Assembly: GCA_028285585.1 (NCBI GenBank)
Contig: JANQOU010000003.1
Coordinates: 166,557 to 230,556 of the forward strand
Source: Acidimicrobiia bacterium
Lineage (GTDB): Bacteria > Actinomycetota > Acidimicrobiia > Spongiisociales > ZC4RG35
Reading direction: 5' to 3'
DNA length: 64,000 bases
The notes under the pieces are model-generated. The model saw only the letters and a program-made list of their open reading frames with translations, had not been told where the DNA came from and ran no database searches. Positions 23,545-32,282 of this stretch are shown here, in pieces. How positions within the stretch are numbered: position 1 is the stretch's first letter; each line of letters opens with the position of its first letter. Position numbers and translations under genes: made by a program.

Positions 23545-24487
23545 ATGTCCAAGGCCCGTCTGATCATCACTGCTGTTGTTGTGGAGGGACGTTCCCAGTC
23601 TGAGGTTGCTGCGGCGTATGGGGTTTCGAAAGGGGTGGGTGTCGAAGCTGGTGGCTCGTTACCGAACCGAAGGCGAAGCCGCCTTCGAACCCCGCTCGCG
23701 TCGCCCTCACTCCTCCCCGAACAAGACCCCTTCCGAGGTTGTCGATCTGATCGTGGGTTTACGTGAACAGCTCACCACCCAAGGGCTGGATGCCGGCCCT
23801 GAGACGATCTGTTGGCATCTCGAGACCCACCATCAGATACGACTGTCCGTTGCAACAGTGTGGCGACATCTCAAAGCTCGAGGTCTGATCGAAGCTCAAC
23901 CCAAGAAACGACCAAAAAGCTCCTATGTCCGGTTCGAAGCGGACCTACCCAACGAAATGTGGCAGGCCGACTTCACTCACTGGACCCTCGAAGACGGCAC
24001 AACCACCGAAATCTTGTCGTTTCTCGACGACCGAACCCGCTATGCGCTGTCGGTCAGCGTCCACACCCGAGTCACCGGCAGTGACGTCGTCGCTGCATTC
24101 CGCACCGCTATCAGCCGTTACGGGCCACCAGCATCAACCCTGACCGACAACGGGATGGTGTTCACCACCCGCCTCGCCGGAGGCAGAGGAGGCCGCAACG
24201 CCTTCGAACCCGAACTCGCCGCCCTCGGAATCTTCCAAAAGAACAGCCGACCCAACCATCCCACCACCGTCGGCAAGATCGAACGATTCCAACAAACCCT
24301 CAAACAATGGCTCCGAGCCCACCCCCTCCAACAACTACAAGACCAAACCGAAACCTTCCGCCACCACTACAACCACCACCGACCCCACCGAGCCCTCAAC
24401 CGCCAAACCCCCGCCAACATCTACAACCGGCTACCCAAAGACCACCCCAACACAACCACCAACCCCCACTACAAACAAAACCCCTGA
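23545..24487 (+). pseudogene. IS481-type DDE transposase, frameshifted
   Basis: The reading starts at 23545 (MSKARLIITAVVVEGRSQSE, a helix-turn-helix of the leucine-zipper/HTH type) and is broken after AAYGVSKG; protein similarity resumes in another frame as WVSKLVARYRTEGEAAFEPR. One extra G in the run 23632-23635 explains the shift. The rest has the rve catalytic core with a complete DDE triad: Asp in WQADFTHW, Asp in LTDNGMVF and Glu in GKIERFQQTL. Either a recent inactivation, a translational frameshift or a sequencing error in a G run is possible. The C-terminal 25 residues are low-complexity, rich in Asn/Thr/Pro. Confidence 0.8.
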
Positions 24488-24504
24488 ACCCGCAGGTTCA
24501 GGGG
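24481..24504 (+). terminator. Transposase terminator hairpin
   Basis: CCCCTGAAC-CCGCAG-GTTCAGGGG, a 9-base perfect stem overlapping the transposase stop codon and followed by TTTCC. It is an intrinsic terminator next to the right inverted repeat. Confidence 0.7.
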
Positions 24505-24532
24505 TTTCCTATGTCTCGCGACATCACACACG

Positions 24533-24605
24533 TGCCCTCGGCAGGATTCGAACCTACGACACCCGGTTTAGGAAACCGGTGCTCTATCCCCTGAGCTACG
24601 AGGGC
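24533..24605 (-). tRNA. tRNA-Arg (anticodon CCT)
   Basis: 73 bases on the minus strand. The acceptor stem GCCCTCG pairs with CGAGGGC, the D arm starts GCTCAGGGGATAGAGC, the anticodon arm CCGGT-TTCCTAA-ACCGG carries CCT, and the T arm is GTAGG-TTCGAAT-CCTGC, with discriminator A. It is intact despite the IS 9 bases from its 3' end. CCT-Arg tRNA genes are frequent integration sites. Confidence 0.95.
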
Positions 24606-24780
24606 GGGATTGGTTGGGAATGTGGTTGACAACTGGGCGTGTGTTGCCGGGGTGTTGCCTTGGGAGGGTAATCGCGAGTCGGGTGGATCTCTTCAGCGCG
24701 CTCAAGGGCGTGTCAGGTTGAGCTGGGGCCTGCGATCGCCGTAACTTTACCCCTTCGGGTTGTGGTGGGTTCGCTGTCGG

Positions 24781-25743
24781 TCAGCCGGCTTGTGAGATCG
24801 GTTCGGGTTGGGGGAGTGGGTGTTGAGCGAAGATAGTTTCGGTTTGTGCGTTTTGGTGGGTCTGCCAGGCGAGCATGCTGAGGGTGTTGCGTTGGAACCC
24901 GTAGTAGTGGAGTCGTTCGCGGGGGTGGTGGTCGTCGATGGATCGGTTGGCGGATTCGGCTGAGGCTCGCAGCGGCTTTTGGATGTTGTTGAAGATCTCG
25001 TGGGTTTCTGGGAAGGCTCTGAGGTGTTCTGGTCGGTTGTTGCCGGTGATCTTGTCTTCCGAGGTTTGGTCTAGTCGGATCCGGATGTAGCCGTCGGGTT
25101 CGCCGGTTGGGCCGAGGACGTTGTATTCGGCTGAGAGTCTGACGGTTTGGTCGGTCTTGTTGATCCGTTTGTTGATGCGGCGGAGTGTGAGGGGCGTGAG
25201 GTGTTGGGTTCCGTCGACGTCGTGTGTGCGGATGTGTGGTGCTCCGCCTACGAGGTGAATGTCTACTGGTCGTGGCGGTCCGGTTTTCGGGTGGTGGGTT
25301 TCTTGGCCGTGGTATCGGTCTGGCGGTTTGCCTTTGGTCTTGTGGACTCCTACGAGTCCGATGTGTCCTGCTTTGAGCAGGCGGTCGAGGTGGGTTCCGC
25401 GGAGAGCTCTGTCGTAGGCGTATGCGGCGAGGCCTGGCAGACGTTGGGCTGCTTGGAGGTATTGGTCGACGACGATGTTGCCTTCGGTGGGTCCGTTGGG
25501 GGTGATCGGGTCGATGGCGAGGATTACTTGTTCGTTTCGTTTGGGTCCGCGGATGTGGGTGAAGGCGTAGGGGAGTCCGGGAACGACGGTGCCGCCTCCG
25601 GTGGTGTGCAGTCCGATGTCGGGGTCGTGGCGTCGGTGTCGGATCTCAGCGGTGGTCTCGTCTACGATTCTGGCTTGTTTGGGAAGGATCTTGCTTCTGG
25701 CGGTCACTAAACAGGTCTTCTTGCGAGCCAGCAGCGGCCGCTC
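24781..25743 (-). pseudogene. DDE-transposase-like gene fragment, N-terminus lost
   Basis: A 308-residue frame starts at a GTG (25707), but the upstream codons to 25743 (LLARKKTCL) also look native, and the frame then hits a stop at 25744-25746 inside the neighbouring M23 peptidase fragment. The real N-terminus therefore appears to be missing. The protein resembles large actinobacterial transposase-like proteins: EQVILAIDPITPNGPTEG in the middle and ERLHYYGFQRNTLSMLAWQT near the end, where DDE transposases carry the final catalytic helix. I cannot assign an IS family or a full catalytic triad. An unrelated hypothetical protein is the alternative. Confidence 0.4.
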
Positions 25744-25954
25744 CTACTACTACGCCCACCTCAACGGGTTCAACGTTTCCGACGGCGCATCAGTCACCCA
25801 AGGAGACCTAATCGGGTTCAACGGCAACACAGGAAACGCAGCTGGAACATCACCCCACGTGCATCTCCGGATATATCCCACTGGCTACGACGGGGGAGTG
25901 ATCAACCCATACCACACCATGGCCGCGGTGTGCTTTGTCGGTTCTTCCTTTTGA
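25727..25954 (+). pseudogene. C-terminal fragment of an M23 (LytM-type) peptidase
   Basis: Only the last 75 or so residues of a zinc endopeptidase that cuts peptidoglycan cross-links remain: SGRSYYYAHLNGF, VSDGASVTQGDLIGFNGNTG and the zinc-ligand motif SPHVHLRIYP. The first two zinc ligands and all upstream domains are missing, because the sequence before 25727 belongs to the opposite-strand transposase-like fragment. The two broken genes share one junction, which indicates a deletion or insertion scar. Confidence 0.75.
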
Positions 25955-26004
25955 GGGTCCGTCTGAAAGTTGGACCAAAGCCATTGTTCTTAGCGGTATG
26001 GCCG

Positions 26005-26208
26005 CTACTCCGGGTCGGGAGAGGAACCCCAACCGTCGAAGCGATCGTCGGGTGCAGATTCCAGGTAGTCTTCGGTGTGGCAGTCCTGGGGTGAGGTCCA
26101 TCTGTCGCGACGTCCGCGCGCAATTGCCTCGAGGAAGCATACGAGTGCTTCGGCCGGGCTAGGCACTATCTGAGCCTTCATGCCTAGAGTGACCACACAG
26201 GCCCACAC
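26005..26208 (-). CDS. Small hypothetical protein
   Basis: Possible 67-residue protein with an acidic C-terminus (DRFDGWGSSPDPE) and a helical start (PSPAEALVCFLEAIARGRR). A second ATG at residue 10 would give 58 residues. No family was recognised, and the region is full of gene fragments, so this may be a remnant. Reported because the amino-acid composition is more protein-like than that of the other frames here. Confidence 0.3.
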   Translation of the reverse strand: MWACVVTLGMKAQIVPSPAEALVCFLEAIARGRRDRWTSPQDCHTEDYLESAPDDRFDGWGSSPDPE

Positions 26209-26494
26209 CGAAGACTCCGGAGATCAGGCGCTGTGAACAATCAGTCGGGCCGAGCCGACCTGCCAGCCAAGCGGCAGCATTACGCATTGGGCCTCATCGG
26301 CTTGTGCTCTGCTTCTTCAGGGTTGAGTATGGGATCATCTTGTTTGTGGGTTCAACATCGTGATTACGCCCTCAACTGAGAGTGCCGTTGAGCTGCGACT
26401 GGCACTCGCATCTTCTTTCGGAATCCAGATCTTGCTCGCTCGAATCTCGGTCGGTAAGGCAGGACATGGCTGAAATGCCCGCGTCGGGTTCGGT
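26209..26494. other. Intergenic stretch at the left edge of the catabolic island
   Basis: No convincing gene, tRNA or strong hairpin is visible. It separates the mobile-element scar from the SDR gene, whose 3' end lies at 26495. Confidence 0.5.
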
Positions 26495-27283
26495 TCAACG
26501 AATGTAAGTAGCACCGGTGATGTCTAGGGTTCCTCCCGAAAGATGGCGAACATGGCCTGCCGCCAAGAACGTGATCAATTCGGCGATCTCAAATGGGGGC
26601 ACCATCTCTCCCATCGCCAGGGACGCCTGAACTGAAGCCTCCCCGCCCAGGTCCTGAGATGCGGTTGTAGTCATCTCTGTCGCAACCGGGCCGGGCGCAA
26701 TGCAGTAGGCAAGAATGCCATTGGCAGCTTGCGTTCGGGCGATCGTCTTCGTTGCCGCGGTGACCGCCGCCTTGGACGAGGCGTATGCGATCAGATTCGG
26801 ACTTCCAGAACCTCGGTGTGCAACCCAACTCGACAATGTGATCAGGATTCCGCCACCGGTTTCGATGTAGTGTCGCGTGGCCAGTCGCATAAGTTCGACT
26901 GGACTGGCTGCATTTACTTGCAGAGCTAAGTCCCATGCATCATCCCACTCGACATTCGAGGCGTCGATTCCGGCGCGCGGCAGTACTCCCGCGTTGTTGA
27001 CGACGACGTCAATCTTCTCGGCCAGATCGATGGCCTTCCGCCATAGATCGCGAGCACCGCCTACGCTCAAGAGATCTGCCTGAATCAGGAACTTCCGGTC
27101 CTCGGGTATTCCGTCCGTTGCGTTGCGGACTCCTGTCCCGTCATGGTTCCAGTGAGCAATCACTCGCGCGCCGGCAGCTCCAAGCCGCGCCACTGTTGCT
27201 GCGCCGATCCCGCGGGACGCGCCGGTTACAAGGATCGTTTTGCCGTTGAGTGAATCCAATGGCGTGTTAACTGGATCCATCAC
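26495..27283 (-). CDS. SDR-family oxidoreductase
   Basis: Classical short-chain dehydrogenase, 262 aa. It has the NAD(P)-binding TGASRGIG at about residue 20, NNAG in the fourth strand, and the catalytic Ser (LITLSSWVAH), Tyr and Lys (YASSKAA), with the PGPVATEM loop. Relatives are 3-oxoacyl-ACP reductase (FabG-like) or alcohol dehydrogenases; the substrate is unknown. The start is GTG at 27283 or ATG at 27280, overlapping the stop of the aldehyde dehydrogenase gene (TGATG), so the two form an operon. It may supply the aldehyde for, or act beside, the aldehyde dehydrogenase. Confidence 0.85.
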   Translation of the reverse strand: MMDPVNTPLDSLNGKTILVTGASRGIGAATVARLGAAGARVIAHWNHDGTGVRNATDGIPEDRKFLIQADLLSVGGARDLWRKAIDLAEKIDVVVNNAGVLPRAGIDASNVEWDDAWDLALQVNAASPVELMRLATRHYIETGGGILITLSSWVAHRGSGSPNLIAYASSKAAVTAATKTIARTQAANGILAYCIAPGPVATEMTTTASQDLGGEASVQASLAMGEMVPPFEIAELITFLAAGHVRHLSGGTLDITGATYIR

Positions 27284-28740
27284 TCAGTTTCGAGTCCATC
27301 AATACACATGTACTTGATATCGAGAAACTCTTCGATCCCATGTGCCGATCCTTCACGCCCGACTCCCGACTCTTTCACCCCTCCGAATGGGGCCCCCTCG
27401 TAGGAGAATGACCCGGTATTCACAGCGACCACACCGTATTCAAGCCCCTCCCCAACGCGCCAGGCTCGGGCGAGGTCTCGTGTGAAGAAATATGCCGCGA
27501 GGCCAAAAGGCGTGTCGTTGGCCTGTGCGATTCCTTCGGCCTCCGTTTTGAAGCGGAATACGGCGGCGAGGGGACCGAACGTTTCCTCTTGGGCCACCGC
27601 CATCTCTGACGTGGCGCCAACTATCACGGTAGGTTCGAAGTATGTCCCGCCGAGCCCATGGCGACCACCGCCTGTTGTCACGGTGGCTCCCCTTGAGACT
27701 GCATCAGCGATGTGATGCTCGACTTTCGCCACGGCCTCGTCATTGATGAGGGGTCCCTGGTCGGTGTCTGCGTCCAACCCGTCTCCCACCGTCATTGACT
27801 GAACTGCGGCATTGAATTTGCTGATGAAGTCTTCATAAATGCCATCTTGCACGTAGATGCGATTGGCGCATACGCAAGTTTGTCCGGCATTCCGGAACTT
27901 TGATGCCATGACACCGTCGACCGCTGTATCGAGATCGGCGTCGTCGAAGACCAGAATTGGTGCGTTGCCGCCCAATTCAAGCGCGACCTTCTTGACAGTC
28001 CCTGCAGCCTGAGCCATTAGTCGCTTGCCCACTTCGGTCGACCCGGTGAAGCTGATTGCCTTGACAGTTTTGTTCGTTGCCAGTTCGTCGCCTACTTCGG
28101 AACCCGGACCTGGAATCACACTCAAAACTCCTTCAGGCACCCCGGCTTGTACCGCGAGTCCTGCGAGTGCGAGAGCAGATAGAGGTGTCTCTGACGCGGG
28201 CTTGATAACCATTGGGCAGCCCGCAGCCATGGCGGGTCCGACTTTCCGTGCGATCATGGCCATTGGAAAGTTCCAGGGTGTTACGGCTGCTGTTACACCC
28301 ACGGGCTGTTTGATTGTCAATAGACGGCGCCCCGGCAGGTTCGTTGGGATAATTTCCCCATACGCTCGCTTACCCTCTTCGGCGAACCATTCGATGAACT
28401 GCGCCCCGTAGGCGATCTCAGCACGAGCCTCACGGATGGGTTTGCCCTGCTCTGCCGTGAGAATGGCGGCAAGTTCGTCGATGTGGGAGAGAATCAGGTC
28501 GTACCAGCGTCGAAGGAAGCGAGCTCTCTCGACTGCTGTGAGACGGGCCCATGCTGGGAGCGCCTCAGCGGCGCGATCGAGAGCCATGCGAGTGTCGTCT
28601 CTACCTCCGTACGCAACCTCCGCGATAGTCTCACCAGTCGCGGGATTCAGAATTGGAATTCGTCGTCCGCTGACAGAAGGGCACCACTCGCCAGCGATGA
28701 AGAGTTCGTCGTACAGCAGGTCATTGGTGATGCTGGTCAT
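27280..28740 (-). CDS. gabD: NAD(P)-dependent succinate-semialdehyde dehydrogenase-type aldehyde dehydrogenase
   Basis: Aldehyde dehydrogenase oxidising a semialdehyde, most like GabD. Visible are the Asn of TPWNFPMAMIARK, the cofactor stretch SFTGSTEVGKRL, the catalytic Glu in ALELGGNAP and the catalytic Cys at about residue 289 in NAGQTCVCANRI. A second cysteine, two residues after the catalytic one, resembles the redox-switch pair of GabD. The frame opens at an ATG at 28749, but the ATG at 28740 is better placed after GAAGG. A putative IclR operator lies about 40 bases upstream. With the aminotransferase at 30.9-32.2 kb it suggests a GABA-shunt-like route, although other semialdehydes are possible. 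Confidence 0.88.
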   Translation of the reverse strand: MTSITNDLLYDELFIAGEWCPSVSGRRIPILNPATGETIAEVAYGGRDDTRMALDRAAEALPAWARLTAVERARFLRRWYDLILSHIDELAAILTAEQGKPIREARAEIAYGAQFIEWFAEEGKRAYGEIIPTNLPGRRLLTIKQPVGVTAAVTPWNFPMAMIARKVGPAMAAGCPMVIKPASETPLSALALAGLAVQAGVPEGVLSVIPGPGSEVGDELATNKTVKAISFTGSTEVGKRLMAQAAGTVKKVALELGGNAPILVFDDADLDTAVDGVMASKFRNAGQTCVCANRIYVQDGIYEDFISKFNAAVQSMTVGDGLDADTDQGPLINDEAVAKVEHHIADAVSRGATVTTGGGRHGLGGTYFEPTVIVGATSEMAVAQEETFGPLAAVFRFKTEAEGIAQANDTPFGLAAYFFTRDLARAWRVGEGLEYGVVAVNTGSFSYEGAPFGGVKESGVGREGSAHGIEEFLDIKYMCIDGLETE

Positions 28741-28778
28741 ATTCGTCATCCTTCAGAGTGTTCGATTACAGGATGTCT

Positions 28779-28793
28779 GTGCTTTATACGGAC
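28779..28793. promoter_or_regulatory. Putative IclR-family operator, gabD / NAD-kinase-like divergent promoter
   Basis: GTGCTTTATACGGAC fits the palindromic pattern GTNCG-N5-CGNAC with one mismatch. It lies between the divergent starts at 28740 and 28826 and is one of six such sites in the island. Binding is inferred. Confidence 0.45.
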
Positions 28794-28825
28794 ACTAGCC
28801 TCTTGGTGATGATGAGTCGAGTGGG

Positions 28826-29980
28826 TTGCGTCGGCGGGTGTCCGCTACCAAACACCCAAAGTCACTATTGAGACGAACGCCACGTCTTGGGCTGATCGTG
28901 AACCCGATTGCCGGGATGGGAGGAGCATTGGGGCTCCATGGCACCGACGGCGAGCTGGCGGCGGTAGCCGCGGAGCGCGGGGCCAAACCAAGATCACACA
29001 AGCGCGCAGGGCGCGCCATCCGCAGGCTCTTCGACGGTATTGGAGACTTGGACGTATGCACGGTCGGGGGGCAAATGGGGGAGGACGTGTTGGTCGAGGC
29101 GGGAGTCTCCTATCACGTCCTGTTCACACCCGATGGAGAGACGTCTAGGTCTGATACTGAAAGCGCGGCTCGACGCATGGCCGCGAAGGGTGTCGATCTG
29201 ATTCTCTTTGCTGGAGGCGACGGCACTGCGGTTGATGTCTGCAATGCCGCTGGCCATTCCACTCCGACACTCGGCATCCCGACCGGAGTGAAGATGCACT
29301 CCGGAGTGTTCGGGACGACCCCTGAGAACGCAGGCGACCTCGCAGCAAGCTATCTGCGGGCGCCCAATGTTACGAAGCTGGCCACAGTTGATGTTCAGGA
29401 CATACCGAGCTCCGGAGAGGCTCTAATGCGAACCTTGGGGTTTGCTTTGGTTCCTCACTCCAACGCTTACCTCCAACCAGGGAAATCACGCACGGCACCG
29501 ACTGGCCGTGTAGAACTTGAGGCCCTCTGCCGTCGGATTGCCGACGAGATGGAACCTGCGCGGGACTATTGGTTGGGACCCGGATCCACCACCTCCCTCA
29601 TCGCCCGTGCGTTGGGAGTGAAATCCACACTCCGGGGGGTCGACATGGTGCGAGATGGTCGTGTTGTTACAGCTGGCGCGTCTGAAACTGATCTATTGGA
29701 AGCGCTCTCTGGACCAAAGGCTCCCAGATTGATACTCGGGGTGATCGGAGGACAAGGATTCGTGCTAGGTAGGGGCAATCTCGAGTTGACTCCGGCGGTG
29801 CTGGATCGGCTGGACCCGGCACATTTCACTCTCGTGGCTTCCCGAGACAAGCTGTTGGCACTCGATCCTATGGGACTCCATGTCGATGTCGGCGATGAGG
29901 CCCCTCAGCCATTCTTTGGAGGTTACGTTCGGGTCCATACTGGACCTGGCCAGTCGATGATGCTTCCAGTTTTGGGCTGA
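28826..29980 (+). CDS. ATP-NAD kinase-like protein (AcoX/COG3199 type)
   Basis: 384-residue member of the NAD-kinase-like superfamily. It has the start GLIVNPIAGMGG, the nucleotide motif LILFAGGDGTAVDVC, and LGIPTGVKMHSGVFGT, characteristic of the AcoX group whose true substrate is uncertain. It therefore resembles NAD kinase but belongs to the longer, poorly characterised branch. The frame opens at a TTG (28826); a GTG at 28838 and a TTG at 28868 are alternatives, and no ribosome site decides between them. It is divergent from gabD and shares its putative operator. Confidence 0.75.
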   Translation: MRRRVSATKHPKSLLRRTPRLGLIVNPIAGMGGALGLHGTDGELAAVAAERGAKPRSHKRAGRAIRRLFDGIGDLDVCTVGGQMGEDVLVEAGVSYHVLFTPDGETSRSDTESAARRMAAKGVDLILFAGGDGTAVDVCNAAGHSTPTLGIPTGVKMHSGVFGTTPENAGDLAASYLRAPNVTKLATVDVQDIPSSGEALMRTLGFALVPHSNAYLQPGKSRTAPTGRVELEALCRRIADEMEPARDYWLGPGSTTSLIARALGVKSTLRGVDMVRDGRVVTAGASETDLLEALSGPKAPRLILGVIGGQGFVLGRGNLELTPAVLDRLDPAHFTLVASRDKLLALDPMGLHVDVGDEAPQPFFGGYVRVHTGPGQSMMLPVLG

Positions 29981-30005
29981 ACCACTGGTCGCGGTGTAGC
30001 GGTGT

Positions 30006-30020
30006 GTGCGTTCAGCGGAC
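30006..30020. promoter_or_regulatory. Putative IclR-family operator upstream of the IclR gene
   Basis: GTGCGTTCAGCGGAC is an exact match to GTNCG-N5-CGNAC. It ends 25 bases before the regulator's ATG, which would suit autoregulation. Confidence 0.5.
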
Positions 30021-30045
30021 AGCCGGACGAACTAGCATCAAGTCT

Positions 30046-30882
30046 ATGGATAGTAGACCTTTCCCAGTTCAAGAGAACAGTCTCGGGGCAGCGAAGCCAA
30101 CTGACTTGAAGGAGGCGGACTTCGTGCAGTCGCTTGCGCGGGGGCTGGTAGCGATACGCTCCTTCGACGAGAACCATCGCCGTCAAACGCTGTCCGACGT
30201 CGCACGGCGCACGGGTCTAACCCGGGCGACTGCGCGTCGTCTCTTGTTGACGCTTCACGACCTGGGGTACGTACAAAAGGACGGAAGAGAGTTCTCACTC
30301 TCCCCTGCGGTGCTGAGCCTGGGTTACGCCTATCTGGCTTCGCTTGGAGCCCCGGGAATCGCACAGCCCTATCTCGAGGCCCTGTCGGCGGGAGTTCACG
30401 AGTCGAGTTCGATGAGCGTTCTCGATGGCACCGACATCGTCTACGTCGCCAGGGTGCCTACGAAGCGTATTTTCTCGATCGCCTTGGGTATCGGCTCACG
30501 CCTGCCTGCCTTCGCGACCTCGATGGGTCGAGTGCTCCTTGCCGGCCTTGATGACGACGAAGCTATGTCGTTGATAATGGCTAGCAATCGGCAACGCTTC
30601 ACGGATCACACGATCACCGAGCCAAAGAAGCTACTTCAAGAGATAGGACTGGCCCGAGAGCAAGGGTGGTATCTCCTCGACGAGGAGTTGGAACTCGGGC
30701 TCCGCTCGGTAGCTGCTCCGATTCTGGACGCCTCAGGTGCTGTCGTCGCATCAGTGAACGTATCAACACCGAAACCGCGAGTGTCGTTGAACGACATCGA
30801 AAACGAGATCATCCCGAGCCTGCTCGACGCCTCGAACAAGATTTCGATGGCGCTCAGAGCAGTAGATCGAACCGAGCTCTAG
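30046..30882 (+). CDS. IclR-family transcriptional regulator (PcaR/PobR-like)
   Basis: 278 residues: an N-terminal winged helix-turn-helix (VQSLARGLVAIRSFDE, TLSDVARRTGLTRATARRLL) and a C-terminal effector-binding IclR domain (GSRLPAFATSMGRVLLAGL, REQGWYLLDEELELGLRSVA, VASVNVSTP). This arrangement, with the FVQSLARGL start, matches the PcaR/PcaU/PobR branch, which regulates aromatic and beta-ketoadipate catabolism. The frame is open from 30004, but the ATG at 30046 fits the family. It lies among divergently arranged catabolic genes and is the obvious regulator of the island. Confidence 0.88.
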   Translation: MDSRPFPVQENSLGAAKPTDLKEADFVQSLARGLVAIRSFDENHRRQTLSDVARRTGLTRATARRLLLTLHDLGYVQKDGREFSLSPAVLSLGYAYLASLGAPGIAQPYLEALSAGVHESSSMSVLDGTDIVYVARVPTKRIFSIALGIGSRLPAFATSMGRVLLAGLDDDEAMSLIMASNRQRFTDHTITEPKKLLQEIGLAREQGWYLLDEELELGLRSVAAPILDASGAVVASVNVSTPKPRVSLNDIENEIIPSLLDASNKISMALRAVDRTEL

Positions 30883-30888
30883 CGCGCG

Positions 30889-32181
30889 CTACGTCGCTGC
30901 TTGCTGCGTGGTCGAGATGGCGTCTTCAAGAATGTCTAGCGCCTTGTCGAGATCTTCGTTCGAGACGTTTAGAGGCGGGATGAACCTGATCACGTTTCCG
31001 TTTGGACCACAGGGAAGGATGAAGAGGCCGTCGGCCTCCGCCTCCTTGTAGACATCCTCGAAGAGTTCCTTGCTGGGTTTCCCGTCCGAGTTGACAAGCT
31101 CGATGCCGATCATCAAACCGAGCCCGCGGATGTCGCCGATGATCCGATTCTCGGCCTGCATCTCGCTGAAGCGCTGAAACGCTCGACTACTTCGATCTTC
31201 GACCCCAGGTATCACGTCACGTAGGTTGGCTATGTTGGCTGATGCTGCAGCACAGGAAACAGGATTCCCACCGAAGGTAGATCCGTGTGACCCAGGGAGC
31301 CAGCCCTCGAAGCGCTTGGTCGATGCGCCGATCGCTGAGAGTGGCAGTCCGTTGGCGATCGCCTTCCCCATGACCAAGATGTCGGGCTCGACGCCCAGGA
31401 CCTGGGCCAAAAACCAATCTCCGGTGCGGCCAAAACCGGTTTGCACCTCATCGAAGACCAGAAGAATTCCATGTTCGTCGGCGAACGATCTGAGCTCAGA
31501 GAGAAAGTTGGTTGACGCCGGATAATAGCCGCCCTCACCCTGCATTGGCTCGATGAGCAGAGCCGCTACTTCTCCGGGCATAGCGTCGTGCTTGAACAGC
31601 TGGTCTAATGAGGCCAATGCCATCTCGTCAGCGGTGTCCTGTGACACGCCCCACTCGAAGGGGTGCGGAAATGGGGTCACGAACACCGACGACAACAGGG
31701 GGTGGTAACCCTTGCGATACTCAGCCTTTGACGTGGTGTAGGAAACGGAACCCATGGTCCGGCCGTGGAAACCGCCTCTGAATGTGACAACGCAAGGGCG
31801 ATCAGTCGACTGTCGAGCAAGCTTCATGGCGGCTTCTACGGCCTCGGCTCCCGAGTTCAGGAACACGATTTGCTCGATGGACTGCGGAGTGACGTTCACG
31901 ACGCTTTCAGCGGCATCGATCAATGATTCGTATCTGTATGTTCCCCATCCACCGTGCCATAGGTGGTCGAGCTGGCTGGCGACCGAGGATGCCACTGCTG
32001 GATGGTTGTGACCCAGGTTAATGCATGCGATTCCCGTGGAGAAGTCGAGTAACTCTCGGCCAGTTGTTGTAGTTAGCCGAGAGCCAGTCGCGTGAGCTAC
32101 ATCGAAGCTCGCGCGGTGTGACAGGACAGGAGCAAGGACCCGGTCAGCCCGGTTCTTCAATGAGTCACGGTGGTCGGTCAT
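30889..32181 (-). CDS. Class III aminotransferase (4-aminobutyrate aminotransferase-like)
   Basis: PLP enzyme transferring an omega-amino group to 2-oxoglutarate or pyruvate, 430 aa. It shows LDFSTGIACINLGHNHPAV, LNSGAEAVEAAMKLAR, the phosphate-binding FRGGFHGRTMGSVSY, IEPMQGEGGYYPA, VFDEVQTGFGRTGD, and the Schiff-base Lys at about residue 273 in VMGKAIANGLPLSA. The frame is open to 32289, but the ATG at 32181 follows AGGAGT at proper spacing. A putative IclR operator lies 22-36 bases upstream. With gabD it could run a GABA-type deamination and oxidation; other omega-amino acids are equally possible. Confidence 0.87.
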   Translation of the reverse strand: MTDHRDSLKNRADRVLAPVLSHRASFDVAHATGSRLTTTTGRELLDFSTGIACINLGHNHPAVASSVASQLDHLWHGGWGTYRYESLIDAAESVVNVTPQSIEQIVFLNSGAEAVEAAMKLARQSTDRPCVVTFRGGFHGRTMGSVSYTTSKAEYRKGYHPLLSSVFVTPFPHPFEWGVSQDTADEMALASLDQLFKHDAMPGEVAALLIEPMQGEGGYYPASTNFLSELRSFADEHGILLVFDEVQTGFGRTGDWFLAQVLGVEPDILVMGKAIANGLPLSAIGASTKRFEGWLPGSHGSTFGGNPVSCAAASANIANLRDVIPGVEDRSSRAFQRFSEMQAENRIIGDIRGLGLMIGIELVNSDGKPSKELFEDVYKEAEADGLFILPCGPNGNVIRFIPPLNVSNEDLDKALDILEDAISTTQQAAT

Positions 32182-32202
32182 TTGTACACTCCTGTAAGTC
32201 TC

Positions 32203-32217
32203 GTACGAACATAGAAC
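32203..32217. promoter_or_regulatory. Putative IclR-family operator between aminotransferase and gcvPA-like genes
   Basis: GTACGAACATAGAAC fits GTNCG-N5-CGNAC with two mismatches in the right half-site. It lies in the divergent promoter region 32182-32282, where TATAGT at 32245-32250 may be a -10 element for the gcvPA side. Confidence 0.42.
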
Positions 32218-32282
32218 AGACGTGCTGCCTTCGCACGGCGGTACTATAGTTGCTGGACACTGCCCCAGAACCGGAGATCGAT

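Larger units (their letters stand above)
23506..24523 (+). mobile_element. IS481-family-like insertion sequence
   Basis: A transposase gene is bracketed by imperfect 20-base inverted repeats: TGTCGCGGGTCATTGGAAAC at 23506-23525 and the reverse complement of TGTCGCGAGACATAGGAAAC at 24504-24523 (17 of 20 identical). The element is about 1.02 kb, as expected for IS481. It lies 9 bases from the 3' end of tRNA-Arg. The exact ends and any target duplication are not certain. Its transposase is frameshifted, so the copy may be inactive. Confidence 0.75.

Noticed and set aside
32182..32282. Glycine riboswitch upstream of the gcvPA-like gene
   Set aside because: The region is only about 100 bases, lacks the conserved aptamer core, and is occupied by a putative operator and a -10-like element.
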